From Rickettsia typhi (GTDB lineage: Bacteria > Pseudomonadota > Alphaproteobacteria > Rickettsiales > Deianiraeaceae), in contig CAMCTP010000034.1 of NCBI GenBank assembly GCA_945878495.1, positions 1-9,348 on the forward strand: a stretch of 9,348 nt of DNA, written 5' to 3'. The translations under genes and the position numbers were made by a program. The notes under the pieces were generated by a model. The model saw only the letters and a list, made by a program, of their open reading frames with translations, did not search any database and was not told where the DNA came from. This document shows positions 1 through 5,500 of this stretch, piece after piece (the stretch's first letter is position 1; each line of letters begins with the position of its first letter).

Positions 1-377
1 CCTGTGGCTCCAATCGATGGATTACTCCAATTATCTTCAACAAATCTAAAATCGTGCATATCTGTATCTATGCCGATTTCTCTAAAGCTATCCAAACAAA
101 GCTTTTGTATATTTTGTAAAGAAGGTTTAATGATAACTTGAAGCTGATAATATCCGGATAAACGATTTGAATTTTCTGCAAATCTTGCATCGGCAGGTCT
201 ACGACAAAATTGAATCTGAGAAAAAGATAACGGATTATCATCTAGTACTCTAAATGCCGTAAATGGATTTAGCGTAGCCGCTCCAACCTCTTGATCGCAG
301 GATGGTAATATTGCGCAATTAGCATTTTTTTGCCAGAATTGTTGCAATTTTAAAATCAGATTTTCAAAACTAACCAT
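1..377 (-). CDS. glyQ: Glycyl-tRNA synthetase alpha subunit (N-terminal 125 residues, cut by window edge)
   Basis: This partial gene encodes the N-terminus of the alpha subunit of the bacterial alpha2beta2 glycyl-tRNA synthetase, a class II enzyme that charges tRNA-Gly in the cytoplasm. The frame opens with ATG at 377 and stays open to the window edge. Family segments are visible in order: a LILKLQQFW opening (residues 7-15), CDQEVGA (27-33), a CRRPADARFAENSNRL block (58-73, usually SRRPTDGRYGENPNRL), YYQLQVIIKP (76-85) and HDFRFVEDNW (108-117). The read ends at SNPSIGAT, where most homologues read NPTLGAW. It overlaps the end of the upstream prepilin-peptidase-like gene by 8 bases, so the two are probably translationally coupled and share a transcript. 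Several strongly conserved positions are changed, so the protein is a divergent member, but the block order leaves the family assignment secure. The glyS partner would be expected beyond the window and is not visible. Confidence 0.93.
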   Translation of the reverse strand, partial: MVSFENLILKLQQFWQKNANCAILPSCDQEVGAATLNPFTAFRVLDDNPLSFSQIQFCRRPADARFAENSNRLSGYYQLQVIIKPSLQNIQKLCLDSFREIGIDTDMHDFRFVEDNWSNPSIGAT

Positions 378-1083
378 AGATTCCGAAAAATAACAAAATA
401 AACAAAGTTATAAAATTGACACTTAATCTCACATGATTATTGATATTTTTAAAGACAACAAAAGTCAATAAATTTATTAGACAAAATATCAATGAAGCAA
501 ACCATGTCAATCCAGCTATAGATATAATAAAAAATCTAAAAACCAGTGGATCGATTGGATTTTTTTTGGTTATAAAATTCAAAAATGATCCACATAAAAA
601 CAATTTACAAAAAATATCAATCAACTCCATATCTGATCTATTTAATGCTATAAAAACTAGCATGCAAAATGCAAAAATCCAAACCGAGTTTTGAAATAGT
701 CTGTTGTGAATTTTGTATATACAAGCATTGACAAGAAAGCCGAAAAATAAAACTACATATCTCAATAAATCATATTCATTATCGTGAAATTTTAACCCAA
801 TAAAAGCAATCGCCAATCCTGAAGTTACTTCGGCCACTGGGTAAATTGATGGTATTGAATACTTGCCACATTTACAAAATTTGCTAATGAAGAAATAACG
901 ATATATTGGTACAAAATCTTTAAATTTAAGCTCCAATCCACACATTCCTCCGCAAATTGGCTTTAGATTAAATCCGCATAACGGTAATTCTCTTGGGATT
1001 CGAAATATAAAACTGGTTGCTGCATTCCCAATAAATGATCCTATTAAAAAATACACCAAAAAAATCAATATGCTAAATAACAT
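370..1083 (-). CDS. Prepilin-peptidase-like membrane protein (A24 family, degenerate)
   Basis: This resembles the type IV prepilin peptidases (PilD/GspO, family A24), inner-membrane aspartyl proteases that cleave and N-methylate prepilins. I chose the ATG at 1083 (237 residues); an in-frame ATG at 1104 would give 244 residues but overlap the upstream gene by 32 rather than 11 bases. In the 244-residue numbering, the N-terminus carries the family's GSFIGN segment (22-27), a RIPRELP stretch (35-41), a cytoplasmic loop with cysteines at 51, 55, 77 and 79, and a YPVAEVTSGL segment (88-97) matching the usual YPLVELLTGL. The remainder is hydrophobic with about six membrane segments. The peptidase half is altered: the first catalytic Asp position reads as Lys131 (IYKIHNRLFQN), and the GxGD motif reads NPID (182-185). 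It may therefore be inactive, or only the N-terminal methylase-type domain may be kept. It sits between an unknown one-TM protein and glyQ in an overlapping gene run. Confidence 0.72.
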   Translation of the reverse strand: MLFSILIFLVYFLIGSFIGNAATSFIFRIPRELPLCGFNLKPICGGMCGLELKFKDFVPIYRYFFISKFCKCGKYSIPSIYPVAEVTSGLAIAFIGLKFHDNEYDLLRYVVLFFGFLVNACIYKIHNRLFQNSVWIFAFCMLVFIALNRSDMELIDIFCKLFLCGSFLNFITKKNPIDPLVFRFFIISIAGLTWFASLIFCLINLLTFVVFKNINNHVRLSVNFITLFILLFFGIYG

Positions 1084-1702
1084 CTTTTTGCAACAAAATT
1101 GCATCCTGAATTTTAACGGAAAAGACGATTTCAGATAGTGCTTTTTCTATATAAAGTTTATCCATATCAGACAATATTTTTCCATCTTTATCTAAAATAT
1201 CCTGCAATAATTTTACACCATAATCAAGGTTGCTAAAGTCAGCAAAAACATCGGCAGCGAGAAATATTTTTTCACTTGTTTCTGATTTTTCTTTTTCATT
1301 TTTAGAAAAAACAGCGATTCTTTTTCCAAGAATTGTTTTTTTTGATGCCTTGAGATTCGAAATAGCGATTTTTCTCAAATCCTTTGATATATTAAAAATT
1401 CCATCCAATTCAAATCCAGAAAATGATTGATCACAGGTATAAAATTTGCAAATCTCGCCCATTTCAATTCTTATATCTCCGCCGAAAACTGACTTTTTCT
1501 GGAACGATAAAATAGACGAATTTAGCCTAGCAATATCAGATGGCACTACCTCTCTCGCAACTTCTGAATAACTTTTTATACTTTCAATTTTTAAATTAGA
1601 GGCTAAAATATTTTTTTTAAAAACTCCATTATATTTTATAAAACCATAGCAAATAATTGCAAATAATATAATTAAAAAAGTAATCTTATAAAGTTTTTTC
1701 AT
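1073..1702 (-). CDS. Unrecognised protein with one N-terminal membrane anchor
   Basis: I do not recognise this 209-residue protein. It begins with KK, then a single hydrophobic segment at about residues 7-23 (ITFLIILFAIICYGFI), followed by a soluble, charged body with predicted periplasmic location. The cysteine at 18 is not in a good lipobox (AIIC), so a lipoprotein is unlikely; the segment reads as an uncleaved anchor or a signal peptide with no clear cleavage site. The body contains two nearby cysteines (GEICKFYTC, 82-90) that could form a disulfide, and a lysine-rich centre. It starts 18 bases after the ispH stop and overlaps the next gene, so it is very probably cotranscribed with ispH and the prepilin-peptidase-like gene. 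No Shine-Dalgarno sequence is visible before its ATG. The continuous 210-codon frame and its tight fit between two other genes argue that it is real; its proximity to a pilus-type gene is only a weak hint of an envelope role. Confidence 0.75.
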   Translation of the reverse strand: MKKLYKITFLIILFAIICYGFIKYNGVFKKNILASNLKIESIKSYSEVAREVVPSDIARLNSSILSFQKKSVFGGDIRIEMGEICKFYTCDQSFSGFELDGIFNISKDLRKIAISNLKASKKTILGKRIAVFSKNEKEKSETSEKIFLAADVFADFSNLDYGVKLLQDILDKDGKILSDMDKLYIEKALSEIVFSVKIQDAILLQKDVI

Positions 1703-1720
1703 AACAAAACAACAATAACA

Positions 1721-2671
1721 TTAAAATAAAACTACATCACCGACTCTTAGGTTTTTCGGAGTATGAAATTCAACGAACTCATCTTTGATAACCCTTTCTA
1801 CAATTGTTGCATCAAATTGGTTTTGTAAAAAAGAAATCATATCTTGAAATAGAACCTCAGGACTTGATGCTCCTGATGTCAAACATACCCTGCCCTTGCC
1901 TTCAAACCATTTTTTATCGACTTCGGCAACGGAATTAACCATGTAGGATGGAATTCCATTTTTTAACCCTATTTCCATCAATCTTGCTGAATTTGAACTT
2001 TTTTTTGACCCAAGAACAATTAGCAAATCGGAATCTTTTATTACCTCTTTTACTGCATTTTGTCTATTTTGCGTTGCGTAACATATATTCGATTCATCTT
2101 GAGAAATTACATGAGGAATTTTTTCCTTCAATGCCTTTACGATATCCGCTGTATCGTCAATGCTCAGGGTTGTTTGAGTTGTATATGCATATTCAATTTT
2201 ATTATCAACATCTATCAAATCAATATCATTAACATTTTCGACAATTATAACCTTGGAGCCTTGCACTCTGCCCGAAGTTCCCTCGACTTCCGGATGATTT
2301 TTATGACCGATTAAAATTATAACTCTTCCGAAATCGTCATGTTTTTTAATGCTTCTATGAACTTTTTGAACCAAAGGGCACGTTGCATCTATTATTGTTA
2401 AACCCATTTCTGATGACTTTTTCTCAACATCATCAGATACTCCGTGAGCCGAAAATACAATTACGGAATTAGCTTCAACCTCATTTATATCATTGACAAA
2501 AGTAATGCCTTTGTTTTGAAAATATTCCACAACATATTCATTATGAACTATCTGATTTTTAACAAATATTTTTTTTTCTTTTCCGTATTTAACTATTACG
2601 CCCTCCAAAATCTCTATAGCTCTTCTGACTCCAGCGCAAAAACCTCTTGGCGATATTGCAAAAACTTGCAT
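1721..2671 (-). CDS. ispH: 4-hydroxy-3-methylbut-2-enyl diphosphate reductase (IspH/LytB)
   Basis: IspH catalyses the last step of the MEP isoprenoid pathway, reducing HMBPP to IPP and DMAPP with an oxygen-sensitive [4Fe-4S] cluster in the cytoplasm. The 316-residue length equals that of the E. coli enzyme. All three cluster ligands are in their family motifs: C12 (PRGFCAGV), C98 (DATCPLV) and C197 (SNICYATQNRQ). Substrate-binding residues are also present: H43 (IVHNEYV), H76 (SAHGVS), the GHKNHPEVEGTSG segment (122-134) with H126 and the catalytic glutamate E128, T167 in TTQTTLS, SSNS (225-228) and SGASSPE (266-272). The ATG at 2671 gives the standard MQVFAISPRGFCAGV opening. It heads a minus-strand run of four genes. 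Rickettsia itself lacks the MEP pathway, so its presence points to a different or less reduced alphaproteobacterial lineage. IspH depends on Fe-S assembly, to which iscS in this window would contribute. Confidence 0.98.
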   Translation of the reverse strand: MQVFAISPRGFCAGVRRAIEILEGVIVKYGKEKKIFVKNQIVHNEYVVEYFQNKGITFVNDINEVEANSVIVFSAHGVSDDVEKKSSEMGLTIIDATCPLVQKVHRSIKKHDDFGRVIILIGHKNHPEVEGTSGRVQGSKVIIVENVNDIDLIDVDNKIEYAYTTQTTLSIDDTADIVKALKEKIPHVISQDESNICYATQNRQNAVKEVIKDSDLLIVLGSKKSSNSARLMEIGLKNGIPSYMVNSVAEVDKKWFEGKGRVCLTSGASSPEVLFQDMISFLQNQFDATIVERVIKDEFVEFHTPKNLRVGDVVLF

Positions 2672-2721
2672 ATAAAAATATATATCTTAATAGATCTATA
2701 CTTATTGAAATTATTTTGCAA
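2666..2721. promoter_or_regulatory. Divergent promoter region between ispH and the SurA-like gene
   Basis: The two genes diverge across a gap of about 45 bases, so both promoters should lie here. On the minus strand a TTGCAA at 2721-2716 precedes TATAGA at 2700-2695 with a short 15-base spacer. On the plus strand TTGCAT at 2666-2671 precedes TAATAG at 2688-2693 with a 16-base spacer. Neither pair is strong, and in DNA this AT-rich such hexamers arise easily, so the individual boxes are tentative even though the location is forced by gene order. Confidence 0.3.
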
Positions 2722-3492
2722 GAACTAATAAATTTAATCAAAATAAACATCATTAAATCTATTATTTTTTGCTTGCTTTTGCTAACATCTGTCGAAAAAT
2801 TAACCGCTGCTTCAAACGAAAAAATCATTGCAACAATAGGTGGGGAAGGAATTGTAACTTCAAAAGACCTACATGATGCAACTTCATTGCACATAATATT
2901 ATCAAATGCGGAGAAAGCAATCGACGATCAAAATTTAAGAATGCAAATCAGGCAAAATATTCTACGAGGTCTCATAGATGAGAATTTAATCCTTTATTAC
3001 ATTAAAAAAAATCCCAACAATGGCTTTTCAGAAAATACACTATCCTATTACCAGCAAAATTACATCAAAACAATAGAGCGACAATTAAGCATAAAAAATA
3101 CAGATTTTTACACCTATTGCAAAAAATTCAACATATCCAAAGATTCGATTAAAAACAAAATAAACTCGATGATAATAATGGATTTACTTTCAAAAGGTTT
3201 GCAGAAAAAAAGAAATGAAGAAAATTCAACGGAAAAAATAGAAGAATTTCTCAAGGAAAGAAAGATGAAAAGAAACAAACAAAATATTCAATACGCGACA
3301 ACAGAAATATCATACCAACCAACTAAGTTTGAAATAGAATACGCAAAAAATAACATTCAAAAATATCACAATAAAACCGACAAGGAAATTCAAAATGATA
3401 TAATTAACAAGGAAATAAATCGTGCAAAAACAGATCTATTAATCTACATAAGAAGACTTTATCATGTAGACATATACGAAAATTATTTCTAA
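2716..3492 (+). CDS. SurA-like periplasmic chaperone lacking the parvulin PPIase domain
   Basis: This looks like the chaperone core of SurA, which escorts outer-membrane proteins through the periplasm. From the TTG at 2716 the product is 258 residues. It opens with a basic n-region and a hydrophobic core (SIIFCLLLLTSV) ending in LTAAS, a plausible Sec signal peptide. The body then begins with IIATIGGEGIVTSKDL, matching SurA's IVATVNGEVITSYDL, and continues with RQNILRGLIDENLILYY and a helical section typical of the SurA N-domain. The C-terminus (INRAKTDLLIYIRRLYHVDI) matches the closing helix and strand. Between them, where alphaproteobacterial SurA carries a parvulin domain of about 90 residues, only a short lysine-rich linker is found. 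There is no in-frame ATG upstream of the conserved region: the first lies at 2941. A TTG at 2647 is possible but overlaps ispH; an ATT or ATA start cannot be excluded. It is transcribed alone and its stop overlaps the convergent gene's by three bases. Confidence 0.72.
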   Translation: MQELINLIKINIIKSIIFCLLLLTSVEKLTAASNEKIIATIGGEGIVTSKDLHDATSLHIILSNAEKAIDDQNLRMQIRQNILRGLIDENLILYYIKKNPNNGFSENTLSYYQQNYIKTIERQLSIKNTDFYTYCKKFNISKDSIKNKINSMIIMDLLSKGLQKKRNEENSTEKIEEFLKERKMKRNKQNIQYATTEISYQPTKFEIEYAKNNIQKYHNKTDKEIQNDIINKEINRAKTDLLIYIRRLYHVDIYENYF

Positions 3493-3860
3493 AAAATATA
3501 ATCTATTATATTAATCTTTGCGAAAAATATGGTAAATAAAATACTTAAAAGCGACCATGAAACAAGAAATAATACATTTTTTATATTCTCTGTATTGATA
3601 TTATTTCTATCAAAAAAATCTATTTTTTCTTCAATTTGATTGATAATATAATGTTTTGATATGCCGTAAAAGAAGATCAAAAATGGAAAAGAAATTACAA
3701 AATTTAGAAAAGATGTTGACCTAGTAACGAAAACAATGTTTACAATAAATAATCCAAAATATAGAATTCTCTTCAAACCAAATCCTTTGGTAACAAGACC
3801 TGAATCAAATAAACTTTTTAAAATAAAAATGATATATCTTGATAAATTTGGTTTATTCAT
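3489..3860 (-). CDS. Unrecognised small membrane protein downstream of atpB
   Basis: I do not recognise this 123-residue protein. About three membrane segments can be read: around residues 31-46 (ILYFGLFIVNIVFVT), 52-68 (LNFVISFPFLIFFYGI) and 96-115 (VLFLVSWSLLSILFTIFF), with a charged loop (EEKIDFFDRNNINTENIKN) between the last two and a basic N-terminus. It starts 15 bases after the atpB stop on the same strand, so it is probably in the ybaB-atpB transcript. In most alphaproteobacteria atpE (subunit c) follows atpB, but this protein has neither the length nor the hairpin of subunit c, and it does not show the two-TM glycine-rich pattern of AtpI. A role tied to the F0 sector is therefore only suggested by position. 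No Shine-Dalgarno sequence precedes its ATG. Confidence 0.7.
   Translation of the reverse strand: MNKPNLSRYIIFILKSLFDSGLVTKGFGLKRILYFGLFIVNIVFVTRSTSFLNFVISFPFLIFFYGISKHYIINQIEEKIDFFDRNNINTENIKNVLFLVSWSLLSILFTIFFAKINIIDYIF
3495..3512. repeat. AT-only inverted repeat at convergent gene ends
   Basis: Arms AATATAAT and ATTATATT flank a 2-base centre (CT). The repeat lies just inside the last codons of the small membrane protein gene and next to the SurA-like stop. On the minus strand it is followed by a short T run, which resembles a terminator, but the stem is all A/T and the loop too tight for a stable hairpin, so termination here is doubtful. Confidence 0.35.
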
Positions 3861-3875
3861 AAAATCAACTAAAAA

Positions 3876-4637
3876 TTAATGTTCGTTTAAAACGGCTGAA
3901 CGTAAATACGTTGATGAAAGAATTAGAAATATATATGCCTGAAAAACACCAATTGCTGCCTCAAAAATCGATAGAAAAAACACGAATAAAAATGGAGTGA
4001 ATTTTGCAAAAGATTCAATATAGTTAAAAAAAGATGATATCACTGATAGCATGATGTGTCCAGCGATTATATTTGCCGACAATCTCATGCCAAGGGTTAT
4101 CGGTCTTATAAAATAAGAAAATAGTTCGATAACAAACATTAATGGTTTCATTATATTTGGGGTTCCGGATGGTATGAATATGCTATAAAAATGCAATCCA
4201 TTCATCTTGATAGAAGTTCCTATTGATGTTAAAAATACGATAAAACCCAAGGTTATGCTAAAAGAAAAATGTGCCGCTGGAGAGAATAAAAACATTCCCA
4301 ATAGATTTGAAACTCCTATAAAAATTCCAAACGCAGTCATCAGATGCGCAATTTTTGTATTCTCAAGATTTTTATTTCCAGCCGAAAATATTCCAGATAT
4401 TTTATCGTATAAAAAGAATGAAAATATCTGCAATGATGAGAATAAAAATGCTGATCTCGCTTTTTTTACATTACAAAAAGCACCAAACGAAAACAAAAAA
4501 CAAGAAATTAAAAATGATACAAAAAGTATTACAGACAAGCTATTTATAGATAAATCAGAACCAAAAAATTCTATATTAAATATTTTTTTTACAGTGAACT
4601 GATCTAGGGGGTTTGAAGATTTTAATTCTTTGTTCAT
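3876..4637 (-). CDS. atpB: ATP synthase F0 subunit a
   Basis: AtpB is the membrane stator subunit that provides the proton half-channels next to the c-ring of F-type ATP synthase. The 253-residue length fits alphaproteobacterial subunit a. The essential arginine is visible as R185 in RPITLGMRLSANIIAGH (178-194); the AGH ending, with His where E. coli has Glu219, is the alphaproteobacterial and mitochondrial form. The final helix reads EAAIGVFQAYIFLILSSTYL with the conserved Gln232 region, and the N-terminal NPLDQFTVKKIF segment is also typical. About five to six membrane helices are predicted. It starts 14 bases after the ybaB stop without a recognisable Shine-Dalgarno sequence, so it is probably expressed from the ybaB promoter. 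In related genomes the usual order is atpI-atpB-atpE-atpF; here an unrelated small membrane protein follows, so the remaining F0 genes must lie elsewhere. Confidence 0.96.
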   Translation of the reverse strand: MNKELKSSNPLDQFTVKKIFNIEFFGSDLSINSLSVILFVSFLISCFLFSFGAFCNVKKARSAFLFSSLQIFSFFLYDKISGIFSAGNKNLENTKIAHLMTAFGIFIGVSNLLGMFLFSPAAHFSFSITLGFIVFLTSIGTSIKMNGLHFYSIFIPSGTPNIMKPLMFVIELFSYFIRPITLGMRLSANIIAGHIMLSVISSFFNYIESFAKFTPFLFVFFLSIFEAAIGVFQAYIFLILSSTYLRSAVLNEH

Positions 4638-4651
4638 TTGAAATGCAGATA

Positions 4652-4963
4652 TTACGTTTGATTAATGTTTTTTAAAGCGTTCATCATTCCGCCCATTCCT
4701 CCCATTTTTTCAACCATTATTTTTTGTTTTTGAGACTCAGATTCCGACATATATCTATTTACAAGATCCACAATCGCATCTTGTATTTTGGATTTATTTT
4801 GCTCATTAGCTTCGATTTTTATCTCTGCTATTTTTGCTTTTTTTAAGTTTCCTGATATTGATACAACCGAATTTTCAACTTTTAGCGGTCTTTTTTCCAT
4901 TTCCTCTTCCATCATTTTAGCTATTTTTCTTGCTTCGTTTATTTGTTTTATTTTTTCAAACAT
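4652..4963 (-). CDS. YbaB/EbfC-family nucleoid-associated protein
   Basis: This 103-residue protein matches the YbaB/EbfC family of small dimeric DNA-binding proteins. It shows an N-terminal charged helix (residues 1-25), a short beta region (VENSVVSISGNLKKAKIAEIKIE) matching the family's central sheet, and a second long helix (KIQDAIVDLVNRYMSESESQKQKI) followed by a glycine- and methionine-rich tail (MGGMGGMM). Length is close to the usual 100-110 residues. In many bacteria ybaB lies between dnaX and recR; neither is present here and it instead heads a transcript with atpB. A good promoter lies just upstream and would start transcription only about 15 bases before the ATG. Identity rests on overall pattern rather than on a catalytic motif. 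Confidence 0.85.
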   Translation of the reverse strand: MFEKIKQINEARKIAKMMEEEMEKRPLKVENSVVSISGNLKKAKIAEIKIEANEQNKSKIQDAIVDLVNRYMSESESQKQKIMVEKMGGMGGMMNALKNINQT

Positions 4964-4984
4964 GTTTTTATAAAATTCAAAAAA

Positions 4985-5013
4985 TTCATAAACTATTTTT
5001 TTAAAATTGTCAA
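4985..5013 (-). promoter_or_regulatory. Sigma-70-type promoter for ybaB-atpB
   Basis: Reading the minus strand, TTGACA (5013-5008) is a perfect -35 box, followed by a 17-base spacer and TATGAA (4990-4985) as the -10 box. The predicted start near 4978 leaves a leader of about 15 bases before the ybaB ATG at 4963, and no Shine-Dalgarno sequence fits within it. Confidence 0.7.
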
Positions 5014-5077
5014 GCTTATTGCTAAAATATTTTTAATTTGCGATAAATGATCAACTTCTACATCTATCAAAAATTTC

Positions 5078-5106
5078 TTGACTATTATTCACGGTTAAAT
5101 TACGGT
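5078..5106 (+). promoter_or_regulatory. Promoter for tRNA-Val
   Basis: TTGACT at 5078-5083 and TACGGT at 5101-5106 are separated by 17 bases. Transcription would start about 8 bases before the mature tRNA 5' end at 5121. The -35 box is strong, the -10 box only partly matches. Confidence 0.5.
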
Positions 5107-5120
5107 AACTTATTACAAAA

Positions 5121-5197
5121 GGGTGATTAGCTCAGCTGGTTAGAGCGTTACGTTGACATCGTAGAGGTCGTTGGTTCGAGTCCAATATCACCCACCA
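5121..5197 (+). tRNA. tRNA-Val (anticodon GAC)
   Basis: The cloverleaf can be drawn fully. The acceptor stem GGGTGAT pairs with ATCACCC, the D arm is GCTC/GAGC around AGCTGGTTA, the anticodon stem TTACG/CGTAG holds the loop TTGACAT with anticodon GAC at 5155-5157, and the T arm GTTGG/CCAAT surrounds TTCGAGT. The CCA end is encoded (5195-5197). GAC reads GUC and GUU valine codons. The gene stands alone on the plus strand between two minus-strand genes, with its own promoter. Downstream AT-rich sequence with T runs may end transcription, but no stable hairpin is seen. Confidence 0.97.
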
Positions 5198-5330
5198 GTT
5201 TTTATAAAAAATTTTGAAGCATTAGATAATGATAATTTGGAGTAGCATTATGCTGAGATAAACGAATAATTAATGTACTATCTTCCGACATTTTATTGTG
5301 TTATAAAAATAATAATTAAATACAAACCAC

Positions 5331-5359
5331 TTGACAAACAAGAATTTTAAATATAGGAT
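5331..5359 (+). promoter_or_regulatory. Near-consensus promoter for the 40-residue microprotein
   Basis: TTGACA at 5331-5336 is a perfect -35 box, with a 17-base spacer and TAGGAT at 5354-5359 as a -10 box matching four of six consensus positions. Transcription would start near 5366, about 12 bases before the ATG at 5378. Nothing else downstream on the plus strand can be its target, since iscS lies on the other strand. Confidence 0.65.
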
Positions 5360-5377
5360 CTTTATATTTTGAATTTT

Positions 5378-5500
5378 ATGTCATCAAATTTTTGGCTTTA
5401 TGTAATGTTTTTAACAATACCAACACCTCTAGTTGCATGTGCATTATATGAGGTTTATTTTAGAAACAAATTTACTAAGAAAAGATCCAGATCTTCTTAA
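5378..5500 (+). CDS. 40-residue single-pass membrane microprotein
   Basis: A short frame encodes MSSNFWLYVMFLTIPTPLVA, then CALYEVYF, then a strongly basic tail (RNKFTKKRSRSS). Residues about 5-28 form one membrane helix broken by an IPTP motif; the basic tail should stay in the cytoplasm by the positive-inside rule, giving an N-out topology. The case for a real gene is the near-consensus promoter 19 bases upstream (5331-5359), the absence of any other target for it, and a sensible topology. Its stop overlaps the iscS stop by two bases on the opposite strand, leaving no wasted sequence. No Shine-Dalgarno sequence is seen, as for most genes here. I do not recognise the family; its size and shape are those of small accessory subunits or regulators of membrane complexes, but no function can be assigned. 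Confidence 0.6.
   Translation: MSSNFWLYVMFLTIPTPLVACALYEVYFRNKFTKKRSRSS

Noticed and set aside
440..694. Plus-strand frame opposite the prepilin-peptidase-like gene
   Set aside because: It lies wholly antisense to a gene with recognisable family motifs and has no features of its own.
2589..2894. Minus-strand 101-codon frame across the ispH start and the SurA-like gene
   Set aside because: It overlaps two better-supported genes and shows no recognisable motif.
3495..3512. Inverted repeat read as a bidirectional terminator
   Set aside because: The stem is entirely A/T with a 2-base centre, so it would not form a stable terminator hairpin; it is listed only as a repeat.
4207..4602. Plus-strand 131-codon frame opposite atpB
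   Set aside because: It is a mirror of the AtpB coding strand; its composition is explained by the hydrophobic codons of atpB.
5202..5291. Minus-strand 29-codon frame (MSEDSTLIIRLSQHNATPNY...) between the tRNA and the microprotein promoter, with a TATAAC 9 bases upstream of its ATG
   Set aside because: No fitting -35 box, no ribosome binding site, no recognisable family and a length expected by chance; kept only as a note.
5198..5330. Possible small RNA or riboswitch downstream of tRNA-Val
   Set aside because: Only a 5-base-pair AGCAT/ATGCT palindrome and T runs were found; no stable structure or promoter dedicated to this stretch.
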